Shown here piece by piece: positions 24,971 through 33,792 of a stretch of DNA of 64,000 bases. The translations under genes and the position numbers were made by a program. Source of the DNA: JAUIKM01 sp964445695 (GTDB lineage: Bacteria > Bacteroidota > Ignavibacteria > Kapaibacteriales > UBA7675); the NCBI GenBank assembly GCA_964445695.1, contig CAYULF010000004.1, positions 124,001-188,000 of the forward strand, written 5' to 3'. The notes under the pieces are model-generated. The model saw only the letters and a list, made by a program, of their open reading frames with translations, was not told the origin of the DNA and did not search any database. Position 1 is the stretch's first letter. Every line of letters starts with the position of its first letter.

Positions 24971-27900
24971 TTAGCGCTGAATCACAAGCTTCGACTCAAT
25001 CACCTGATCACGACCGGCATTGTCGCGGAATTCAACCAACAGAATGTAAACTCCGGCCGGCAGCAGTGCTCCGTCGCGCTCAACCGCGGTCCAGCGGATC
25101 TGTTGTATACCCGTTGGCGAAGCCGCCTGCGCAAAACCGGCTATCCGACGTCCAGCCAGATCATGAATCGCAAAGGAAACCGCTGCGCCCGTGCCAACGT
25201 CAATTCGAACTTCCTCCCCGCTGCGCAAAGGATTGGGCGTAACGCCGAGCAGTGGCGTCCGATCGACATTTGCAAGATCAGTCTGCGACTGTTTCGGCTG
25301 TACCACGCTAATGGTGATCGTCGCAGTTGATTCACCGCCGTGACCGTCGCTGACAGTGTACTGAATCTGATCCAGCCCGGTAACAGCGCCGGCGCTGTAG
25401 TCGATCGTCGTTCCACCGCCGCTGAGCGCTACCGTACCAAAACTGCCGTTAAGCGCATTGCTGATAGTTAACAAGTCGCCGTCGGGATCGCTGTCGTTGC
25501 CGAGCGGCATCAGCACTTTGACGTTGTTTGCTGCCACGGCGCCCGCCGCATCGGACACTGCCAGCGGTTTGTGATTGCGCTGCAGCACCGCCACCGCATC
25601 TTCAGCCGATCCGGGAACGTAGGCAAACGCTCCGTCCGGCGAAATCGCCGCCATGCCCGCACCTGCCAGTCCATCGTAACCATTAATGCCGTCCGTGTAC
25701 ACCCCGGCCAGATCAAGCGCGCCGCTCATCGGATTGCGATTAAACAAAACAACGGAGTTGTCGATTTGCCCCGCAGCCCACAACTGTGCACCGTCCGGAC
25801 TCAGGTTAACGCCGGAAACTCCGTTAAGTCCGGAAATCCCGATCGATCCATTGCTGTATTTCGCGCCAAAACTCAACGTGCCGTCGGCGGCGTTGCGATT
25901 AAACATCACCACGGCGTCATCGTAGTATCCGGCGGCGTACACATGACGACCGTCGGACGACACCGCAACATCACAAGCGCCATCGATTCCGTCAATTCCC
26001 GCCTGCCCGTTCTTGTACCGAGTCACATACGTCAGCTCTCCTGTAATGGCGTTGCGTCGGAACAGGGCAATCGCATCGTCGGCCATGCCACTGATGTAAA
26101 CGTGTTTGCCGTCGAAACTGAGCGCCAATCCAAGCGCCTGTCGCAGTCCGTCAACGCCGTCCAGTCCATCCTTGAAGTAACCCACAAAGCTAACTTCGTC
26201 AGTTAAGTCGTCCTTGCGGAAAATTGCGATGGAGTTGTCGTCGTGACCGCTTAACACAACCGTGCGTCCGTCCATGCTTACATCCACACTGCGCGGTCGT
26301 TTCATTCCGTTAATCGTCAGTTCGCCGTCGGCCTGGCCCTTTTTCTTGCGAACAACAAAAGTCAGGTCGCCGTTTGTTTTATCGCGCCGGAAAACAACCA
26401 GCGCATTGTCGCCGTAACCGGCGGCGTAGAGGAAAGCACCGGACGGGTCGATGGCCAGGTCCGACGGATACTTTAGTCCGACAATGCCGGCGCGTTGATC
26501 CCGTACGCGCGAAAGATAGTTTAAGGTGCCGTCGACCGGATTGCGTTGGAAAATGACGATTGAATGTTCATTGCGTCCGGCGGCATACACAAAGCGGCCA
26601 TCGGGACTGACAACCGCGCTGCAAACGTTTTCCAGCCCGCGAATATCACCGACGCGATTGCGCTGAAGTTGCAGCATCCCGGCATTAACCGGCAGCTCTT
26701 CGTCGGCCGGCACCACCACAACCACGGCTCCGGTGGCCAGACAGAGGCCGGCCGTCCGCATCGTGTAGTTAAACACTTCACTTCCGCTGAAACCCGCGTC
26801 GGGCACATACGTCACTACGGCACCCAGAAACGTTGCCTGGCCGTGCTGCGGCTCGTCAACGAACAGCAAAGAAGCGCTGCTGCCCAGGTCGTTGTTTAAC
26901 ACATTGACACTTGCACTGCTGTTGGTCACCAGCAGGTAGTCCATGGCAGTCAGCACAGTTTTGGGTGTGATAATCAACTGCTCGGACAGATTGCAACCAG
27001 TGAGTGTGTTTCGGCTGACGGACAGAACTGCCGATGTGCCTCCCTGATCCCAGATCACCTGGACCTGATCACTACCCTGCCCGCTTACGATCTGCCCGCC
27101 GACGATCGACCAAAGATGTGTAGCCGTGTTGTCTTCCGGCAATGCGCTATATGTTAACAACATGTTTGGACAGCCGCAGGTCGACCCGGTGATGGACAAG
27201 TCAGCAACAGGATCAACCTGTATGCTGATCGTTGTCGCAACTTCATAGATGCCGTCGACTACTCGAATCGTCACTGTCGCGGAGCCGGTCGCCCCACAGA
27301 CCGGAACGGCCTGAAACTGAACAGAAGACGCCGGCGAAGCCAGAGTCAGATTGACATCTGTAAACAGAGATTGATTGTTGGACGTTGCGCTCAGCAACAT
27401 GCCGCTGTAATCCTTGTCGACGTCGATAATCGAAATCACGGCGCTGGTTTGCTGATTTTCTTTGTTTGTCAACGTGAGCGGAGCCGACAGCATCGGCGGA
27501 TCGTTGACCGGCAGAACACTTAACAGAATCGTCGTCGAACGCGTGAATTCGCCGTCATTCAGAAAGAACTCCAGCGTCGTAGCGCCGTGTGCGTCGGCGG
27601 CGGGTTGCAGTACAACATTGGTCGTAGCGCTCAGCGTACCGGCCACGATGCCCGAGCTTGCTATCAGCGCCTGACTGGCCGACGTGGCGGTCAGCACCAA
27701 CATGTTAAACGGCGTGTCGACGTCCGTCAGCTGCAGAACGGCGGTAGTGGCCGTATCTTCATCCGTCGTGACGAGCGATGCGTACGCCCTGATCACCGGT
27801 GGATCGTTAACCGGGTTCACCGTTAATGTCAGAGATGTTGTTCGGGTGTAAACTCCGTCGACGACACTGACCGTAATGATCGCCGCTCCGTTCGCATTTA

Positions 27901-30900
27901 ACTCCGGTATGACTTCCATGTTTGTCGTCGCACCGGTAGCGCCCAGTATGATCCCGCCGCCGGAGAGCAGAGACTGATTGGCTGAAGTTGCGCTCAACAG
28001 CAAGTGTGAAAAGGGCGTGTCTATATCGCTGAGCAGGATTGTCGCATTTGTCGACACATCCTCATCTGTCGTCAATTGCGGGTTGACAAGCGTGAGCAGC
28101 GGCGGATCGTTGACCGGATTAACATTCAGCGTGAACGTCGTCGACACGGTCGCCTGGCCGTCAAAGGCTGAGATCGTGACCAACGCCGTGCCATTGGCGT
28201 TCGGCACGGGATTGACTTCCACCTGCATCGAAGCGGCCGTAGCCGAAAGCACAAGGCCGGCATTCGACACAAGTGTCTGGTCGCTTGACGTAACGCTGAC
28301 TGCGATCTGGTTAAACGCATTGTCGACGTCGAACAGGCTGAACGTTAAACTCGTAGCCTGATCTTCATCCGTCGCCAGCAAATCAGCGGCTGCGAGCAGC
28401 GGCGCGTCGTTAACAGGCAGAAATGAAACTAGCACCGTTGTGCTGTGCGTCAGTTCGCCGTCGTCGACGCTGAAGGTCAACGGCACGTTGTTGAAATTGG
28501 CGTCCAGTGCCGGTGTAATGATAAACTGCGTATTGGCCGATGTTGCGCCGGATTGTACGATCGAGGCGATCGTCGATCCGTCGGTCACAGGCAGTGTCAG
28601 GTTCAAAGCGCCAATGCCCGGCCAGACGTCCTTCACTTTCAGCGTCAGCAGCAGCGGAGTATCTTCGGTCCCAACGTGCAGCGTCTGATTGGTCGCAATC
28701 CGCGGTTGGTCGTTGTTGAGTGTAAAGTTCGCCCGGGTATGTCCGGCGTCGGTAAACAGCGTCACCGGCAGCACCGCCGCGTTAACGCCCAGACCGGCCG
28801 GAATCTGCAGCGACGAACTTGTCAGCCCGACACTGTTGATCGTCAGAGATGTCGTACCGGTCGAATTGCCCAGTTGATTAACCGTTGCGATGTTCGCCGC
28901 CGTTATGTAAACGTGATGTCCCCGGGCGTCGAAACTGATCGACGCCGTCGTGACGGTCGCAGCTGCCGGCGCAAAAGCAGAAATCGTCGGCTCGTCAAGA
29001 TTCTGCCAGATGCGCTCGGCGCCGTCGCGCGCCACAATGACTTCCAACGCGCCGTCCGAATCGATATCGCCCAGGTCGGCTCCGCGCGAAACGCCGCTGC
29101 CGCGCACGCGACGCTTAAACGTTCCGTTGCCATTATTCAGCCAGAACTCGTCAGCGTTGTCCGTCGCAATGACTGCGTCGGGAAATCCATCTGCGTTGAT
29201 ATCGCCAACAACTATGCCGTTAACCGCGCCCGCAACAACTGATGCGCTGGTCGTAAATGCAGCGTTGCCGTCGTTGAGTAGAATTTCTACCGTCGGCTCG
29301 TTCAGCTGTGACTTGCTCGCCACCAGCAGGTCGACAAAGCCGTCGCCGTTGACATCCGCCGCTGCAACTTCACCGGCTTCGCGATTGTCGAGATTCTGCT
29401 CGGTAAACGTGTTGTCATTGTTATTAAGGTGGATTGTGCTCCCGCCGCTGCCGTGGCCGACAAAGATGTCTACGGCGTCGTCACCGTTCAGATCGACAAG
29501 CGCCACAAATTCGGCCGCTCCGTTGATAAAAGGCGCAACCGCAGGAATACCACCGCCGTTGTTGCGCCCCAGCAACAAGCCGGAACTCGACGTCCACAAA
29601 ACGTCAAGATCACCGTCGCCGTCAAGGTCGTTTACGGCAACTCTGGTTGTGCTGCGTCCCTGGTTCAGTCCGAATTGTGTCGCGACAAAAGTTCCGTCGC
29701 CGTTGTTCATCCAGACTTCGGCCATGGCCGAGCCGGAACTGGCCAGGGCTGCATCCAGATCACCGTCGCCGTCCAGATCGCCGAGTTTAACCGCGCGGTA
29801 CTCGTCCGGTCCATAGGAGTTCTGGTTAAACGTTCCGTCGCCCTGACCAAGCCAGATCGACGAGGTACCGCCCTCATTGACGACGATGGCATCCAGCAGG
29901 TAGTCGCCGTTCAGATCGCCGAGCGCTACGTCGTTTGACATGCCCGAACCGAGAGCGAGTGGATAATATCCACCCGTACCCTCCGGCACTGCAGCGGTAT
30001 AGCTGAGAACTTGCGGAATCTGCGTCTGATTAATATTGTTAACAGCTTCGCGTGCACTGATTACGACTTTTTCTCCCGGAAAAAATTCGATGCCCGGATC
30101 GATCGCCACGACCAGATTCGTGGTGTTGGCGCTCAATCCGGCTGTTGTCCAGCGCAGTCCGCTTTGCATTCCCTGCACCGTCAGATTCTGAATTGCCGCC
30201 GTTGTAGTCTGCTCTAATTGATCCACCAGAGTCCGTTCGCGCCAGGTCAGCTCGATGTCGTCATCCACACCGCCGTTAAACGAGTTACGCGCGGGGGACA
30301 TTGAAATCACACGCGGCAGCGGATTATCATTGAGAAAGAGCTTGCCGGTGGAGCCGTCGCCGGCCACCAGGTCGAGGTCGCCGTCGCCGTCAAGGTCGGC
30401 ACTGCGCATCGCCACCATGCCGAAGTCCTGCGGCGACGACGAAGAAAAAGTTGCGTCGCCGTTGTTTAACAACAAAAGATCGGGATTTGCGTTTGCCAGA
30501 ATCAGAATGTCGAGGTCGCCGTCGCCGTCGTAATCGCCGGTGTCGACCGAGCTACCATTGCCCGTGTTGCCGATTAGCGACTGTGCAAAAACGGCGTTGC
30601 CCTGATTCAGAAACAGTTCACTTTGCGCGCCGCTATCGGTACCGGCAACGATGTCCAGCAGACCGTCGTCGTTGAAGTCGGCCAGTTCAACTTCGAAGTA
30701 ACGCCCCGAGGCGATTTCAAACTCGTCAAAACCGCCATTGCCGTCACCGAGCCGGATTTCAAGCGGCTGCGGATTGGGAAAGTCGCGCCGCGCCGAAACG
30801 ACGTCCAGATTTCCGTCCTTGTCCAGGTCGCCGATTTTAACGCTCTGATATCGTCCCGTCGCCAGGCTCGATTCGGCAAAAGTCGCGTCGCCGTTGTTGC

Positions 30901-33187
30901 GGAACAAACGCAGCTCGGTCAGGCTGCCGACCAACAAATCGAGATCGCCGTCACCGTCAAGATCACCCACGGCTGCATCGAGCAGGGGCATCAGCGGTCC
31001 AAAAGTGGACGTAGTAAACGAGGCCGAGCCGTTGTTTTCCAGCAACATCAGATTACTGCCGATGACATCGACAACGACATCCAGGTCGCCGTCGCCGTCG
31101 AAATCAGCGGCAATGGCATGCGCGTCCGCACCCGGCGCAATTCCAAGCGCATCTTTTTGCCAGGTGCCGTCGGAACCGACATTTAACAGATGAATATTAT
31201 TCTGTTCAATCAGCAGCGTTTCGGCGATGTGATCGCCGTCAAAGTCGCCCGCGAGAAAGTTTTCGGCTGCTCCAAGTTCGTCGGCTGTGAACTCCGCACT
31301 GCCGCCGACAGACGCTACGCGGAATCCGCTCACAACAGGGTTCGCCAGCTCGACGCCGGCCTGAGACTGACCTCCCGTTGACGAAACAGAAATGAATTCC
31401 CCGGGCAGGAAATCGTCGGCGGGGTTAAAAGTCAGGACGCGATCTGTGCCGTCAAATGTCGCAGGTGCGCTAAGCACGCGACCGGACTGCGAACCATGTA
31501 AAAATACCGAGGTGTTAAGCGGACTGACGCTGACCGTGTTCATCGTGGAGTTAAACTCCAGCTCGACATTGCTGTCGCGCGGCGCGGCATTTTCATTGGC
31601 GGCCGGAGTGACGGACGCAAGTTGGACCACGGATTGATTAAACAGAATGCGATTTGCGCCGTCGCGCACCAGCACGGCATCCAGATCGCCGTCGCCGTCA
31701 AGATCACCGAAATCAAGCGCCAGAAAACTCGCGCCGCCGACCGAACTCGTTGAGAAATTGCCCGTGCCGTCATTGATGCTCAGACGACATCCGCTCTCCG
31801 AACTTAACATATCGAGATCGCCGTCGCCGTCCAGATCGGCAAATCCGTGGCGATAGTTGACAAAACTCGTTTCGATAAAACTGTCACCGTTGATATCGGC
31901 AAACTTTAACGAATAGAAACCGCCGTTGTTAAACGTTGGACCGCCGATATTTTGACCACTGAACGTACCGTCGCCATTGTTGGACAGACGGTGACTGGTC
32001 CAGAGACGACCGACGATTCCCAGCTCCAGGTCGCCGTCGTGGTCGTAGTCGGCCAGTCTCGTCTGGTTCTGGAATCGCGTGCGTTGGTATGTGACGTTGT
32101 TAAACGTGCCGTCGCCATTGTTGAAAAAGAAGTCGTCATAGTCGAGATTTTCCGAGTACATGATGACATCCAGATCGCCGTCGCCGTCGATATCGCCAAT
32201 TGAGACACCGGTGTTTTCGCTGTTGTAGCGACCAAAGTACGAGCTCGTAAAAGTCCCGTCGCCATTGTTAAAAAAGATGCGATTCTGGCGCTGCCAGCCG
32301 CCGGTCACGATGTCCAGATCGCCATCGCCGTCCATGTCCGCCAGGCCCAGACCGCGCGTTTTGCGTTCGTCGCTGCAACAAGCCACGGCCAATTCGGATG
32401 TGGTAAAATTGCCGGCGCCATCGTTGAGCCAGACTTCATCCTGCTGCCCGAAGTTACCGACCACGACATCCAGATCGCCGTCGCCGTCAAGATCGCCGAT
32501 TGCGACTTCGCGACTGTTCGAGTTGTTGGCGCCATGACCGAAGTTCACGCTTTTAAAATCGGGTGCGCCGCCGCTCGCCACCGCTGCGTTAAACTGGAAC
32601 ACGGTGTAGTTGGCCATGGTAGCGCCGGTTGACGACTGCGCCGCGCGCACGGTGACGTCGACGCGTTCACCCGGCTTAAACATTCCCGTCGGTCGCAAAA
32701 CCACCTGTTTATTGTTGTTGCGGTAAAACAGCGCGGCATCGGCCGAGATATAACCGGTTTGAGACCCGTATACCACCAGGTTGGCGGCCGTTGTTGTTGT
32801 GGCGGTCGTCAGCGTGGTCACGTCCATACTGCGATCGAAGTCGATGGTAATTCCGGTGTTGCGCGGCGCGGCCAATGCATTCGTCGAGGGCGAGAGAGCA
32901 ACAATCTTCGGCGCCTGCGCAAACAGACCTTGCGGCGTAATCATTGCGGCGGCGGACAGAACGGCCGCGCACAATGCGGTACGCGGCGACGAGTCCACAA
33001 TCTTGCCGAAACGGAGCAGACCGATGCGGCGCTCCAGCTGCGACATACGTTTAAACAAACATCGAATGCGTTTGGCTGTCGAATTCCGCTGCTGCTCTTC
33101 GTTGTTTTCGATTCGAATCAGTCGGCGCAGTGTTTTGCGATAGCGGCGCAGCAGCACGCCCATGTTCGCGTTTGAGTCAGACCACAT
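24971..33187 (-). CDS. Giant FG-GAP/cadherin/beta-propeller surface protein with T9SS domain (paralogue 1)
   Basis: 2738 residues from ATG 33187 (AAAGG 10 bases upstream; frame open to 33307). Order: an Arg/Lys-rich n-region of about 70 residues; a hydrophobic signal core ending LFAQA near 92; an SbsA-like Ig domain; FG-GAP/VCBS block 1 (235-500, many DLDGDGDLD motifs); Ig domain; block 2 (640-950); Ig domain; block 3 (1070-1400); IPT-like domain; tandem cadherin-like domains (1500-2000, motif PVNDPP); PKD-like domain; Ig/VCBS-type domain; seven-bladed YVTN-type propeller (2170-2540); a further Ig domain; T9SS domain in the last 90 residues (VTPNPLRSGEEVRID). Calcium-loop motifs suggest Ca-bound stability. 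Exported to the outer surface, likely in adhesion or substrate binding. Paralogue of the gene at 47591-56446. Confidence 0.88.
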   Translation of the reverse strand: MWSDSNANMGVLLRRYRKTLRRLIRIENNEEQQRNSTAKRIRCLFKRMSQLERRIGLLRFGKIVDSSPRTALCAAVLSAAAMITPQGLFAQAPKIVALSPSTNALAAPRNTGITIDFDRSMDVTTLTTATTTTAANLVVYGSQTGYISADAALFYRNNNKQVVLRPTGMFKPGERVDVTVRAAQSSTGATMANYTVFQFNAAVASGGAPDFKSVNFGHGANNSNSREVAIGDLDGDGDLDVVVGNFGQQDEVWLNDGAGNFTTSELAVACCSDERKTRGLGLADMDGDGDLDIVTGGWQRQNRIFFNNGDGTFTSSYFGRYNSENTGVSIGDIDGDGDLDVIMYSENLDYDDFFFNNGDGTFNNVTYQRTRFQNQTRLADYDHDGDLELGIVGRLWTSHRLSNNGDGTFSGQNIGGPTFNNGGFYSLKFADINGDSFIETSFVNYRHGFADLDGDGDLDMLSSESGCRLSINDGTGNFSTSSVGGASFLALDFGDLDGDGDLDAVLVRDGANRILFNQSVVQLASVTPAANENAAPRDSNVELEFNSTMNTVSVSPLNTSVFLHGSQSGRVLSAPATFDGTDRVLTFNPADDFLPGEFISVSSTGGQSQAGVELANPVVSGFRVASVGGSAEFTADELGAAENFLAGDFDGDHIAETLLIEQNNIHLLNVGSDGTWQKDALGIAPGADAHAIAADFDGDGDLDVVVDVIGSNLMLLENNGSASFTTSTFGPLMPLLDAAVGDLDGDGDLDLLVGSLTELRLFRNNGDATFAESSLATGRYQSVKIGDLDKDGNLDVVSARRDFPNPQPLEIRLGDGNGGFDEFEIASGRYFEVELADFNDDGLLDIVAGTDSGAQSELFLNQGNAVFAQSLIGNTGNGSSVDTGDYDGDGDLDILILANANPDLLLLNNGDATFSSSSPQDFGMVAMRSADLDGDGDLDLVAGDGSTGKLFLNDNPLPRVISMSPARNSFNGGVDDDIELTWRERTLVDQLEQTTTAAIQNLTVQGMQSGLRWTTAGLSANTTNLVVAIDPGIEFFPGEKVVISAREAVNNINQTQIPQVLSYTAAVPEGTGGYYPLALGSGMSNDVALGDLNGDYLLDAIVVNEGGTSSIWLGQGDGTFNQNSYGPDEYRAVKLGDLDGDGDLDAALASSGSAMAEVWMNNGDGTFVATQFGLNQGRSTTRVAVNDLDGDGDLDVLWTSSSGLLLGRNNGGGIPAVAPFINGAAEFVALVDLNGDDAVDIFVGHGSGGSTIHLNNNDNTFTEQNLDNREAGEVAAADVNGDGFVDLLVASKSQLNEPTVEILLNDGNAAFTTSASVVAGAVNGIVVGDINADGFPDAVIATDNADEFWLNNGNGTFKRRVRGSGVSRGADLGDIDSDGALEVIVARDGAERIWQNLDEPTISAFAPAAATVTTASISFDARGHHVYITAANIATVNQLGNSTGTTSLTINSVGLTSSSLQIPAGLGVNAAVLPVTLFTDAGHTRANFTLNNDQPRIATNQTLHVGTEDTPLLLTLKVKDVWPGIGALNLTLPVTDGSTIASIVQSGATSANTQFIITPALDANFNNVPLTFSVDDGELTHSTTVLVSFLPVNDAPLLAAADLLATDEDQATSLTFSLFDVDNAFNQIAVSVTSSDQTLVSNAGLVLSATAASMQVEVNPVPNANGTALVTISAFDGQATVSTTFTLNVNPVNDPPLLTLVNPQLTTDEDVSTNATILLSDIDTPFSHLLLSATSANQSLLSGGGIILGATGATTNMEVIPELNANGAAIITVSVVDGVYTRTTSLTLTVNPVNDPPVIRAYASLVTTDEDTATTAVLQLTDVDTPFNMLVLTATSASQALIASSGIVAGTLSATTNVVLQPAADAHGATTLEFFLNDGEFTRSTTILLSVLPVNDPPMLSAPLTLTNKENQQTSAVISIIDVDKDYSGMLLSATSNNQSLFTDVNLTLASPASSVQFQAVPVCGATGSATVTIRVVDGIYEVATTISIQVDPVADLSITGSTCGCPNMLLTYSALPEDNTATHLWSIVGGQIVSGQGSDQVQVIWDQGGTSAVLSVSRNTLTGCNLSEQLIITPKTVLTAMDYLLVTNSSASVNVLNNDLGSSASLLFVDEPQHGQATFLGAVVTYVPDAGFSGSEVFNYTMRTAGLCLATGAVVVVVPADEELPVNAGMLQLQRNRVGDIRGLENVCSAVVSPDGRFVYAAGRNEHSIVIFQRNPVDGTLNYLSRVRDQRAGIVGLKYPSDLAIDPSGAFLYAAGYGDNALVVFRRDKTNGDLTFVVRKKKGQADGELTINGMKRPRSVDVSMDGRTVVLSGHDDNSIAIFRKDDLTDEVSFVGYFKDGLDGVDGLRQALGLALSFDGKHVYISGMADDAIALFRRNAITGELTYVTRYKNGQAGIDGIDGACDVAVSSDGRHVYAAGYYDDAVVMFNRNAADGTLSFGAKYSNGSIGISGLNGVSGVNLSPDGAQLWAAGQIDNSVVLFNRNPMSGALDLAGVYTDGINGYDGLAGAGMAAISPDGAFAYVPGSAEDAVAVLQRNHKPLAVSDAAGAVAANNVKVLMPLGNDSDPDGDLLTISNALNGSFGTVALSGGGTTIDYSAGAVTGLDQIQYTVSDGHGGESTATITISVVQPKQSQTDLANVDRTPLLGVTPNPLRSGEEVRIDVGTGAAVSFAIHDLAGRRIAGFAQAASPTGIQQIRWTAVERDGALLPAGVYILLVEFRDNAGRDQVIESKLVIQR

Positions 33188-33318
33188 TGTGTTAACCTTT
33201 ATTTGGTCCATTGCAAAAGAAATGTTCGATTGATCGTCGAGCTCAGGGCGGTGGCTTTCAGTAAGTTTCCGTTTAAGCTGCACCGCCGTTTTGGCTGTTT
33301 TAAACACAGGGAGCCCGC

Positions 33319-33353
33319 TCGGCCCCGCGCGTGTGCCGGCGACGCGGGGCCGA
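33319..33353 (-). promoter_or_regulatory. Leader hairpin of giant gene 1
   Basis: Perfect 11-bp inner stem (TCGGCCCCGCG with its complement) in the predicted 5' leader, with an outer GGAGCC/GGCTCC stem (33310-33315 and 33360-33365). It is homologous to the hairpin at 56546-56580; two base pairs have changed together (C-G to T-A). Confidence 0.7.
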
Positions 33354-33405
33354 AGACTTGGCTCCGGAAATTGCTGTTAACTGTTTGTGCGTTTGAATCG
33401 CACTA

Positions 33406-33413
33406 CAAAAATA
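33406..33413 (-). promoter_or_regulatory. Bacteroidota-type -7 box (TATTTTTG) of giant gene 1
   Basis: TAnnTTTG on the minus strand about 220 bases upstream of the start at 33187, followed by TAGTG. Giant genes 2 and 3 have boxes followed by TAG as well. The -33 TTG element is not visible. The rest of 33308-33792 holds no gene. Confidence 0.5.
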
Positions 33414-33792
33414 CGGTGGTGATACAGCGACTTTTCTACGACATTATTACGACAAACACAGTACTATAGCGTCGGAGATGGTGTATTTGAGTGAAAAATC
33501 GTCGCCTTTTACTACAAGCACTACAGCATCGCACTCCACTGCTGTCCCTGGAAATGCGAAGTTGGTCAAGTCTTCCGGTGTTTGAGTCCGGAAAAAAAGC
33601 GCATGAACACTGGCTTGAGGCAGGATTTGTGAATCCGAAACAGGTGACCGGCACTCCGGCGTTCAGAAAAGGGCTGGATGTAGTAGCGCTACAGCAGTGT
33701 CGTAGTGCGACGAAAACAGTATCGCAGCAGACTCTGCAGCTCAGTTTGTTGAACTCATTGGTGCATCGTCGATGCGAACGGTGAAAGTCAGG

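Noticed and set aside
29000..33000. Repeated GTCGCCGTC-type DNA resembling a short-repeat array
   Set aside because: These are codons for DGDGDL calcium-loop motifs in FG-GAP repeats, in frame with the giant gene, not a CRISPR array; spacers and repeat lengths do not fit.
33483..33784. A 97-codon plus-strand frame between giant gene 1 and the regulator
   Set aside because: Composition is not protein-like, no ribosome site, and it lies in the promoter region of the neighbouring genes.
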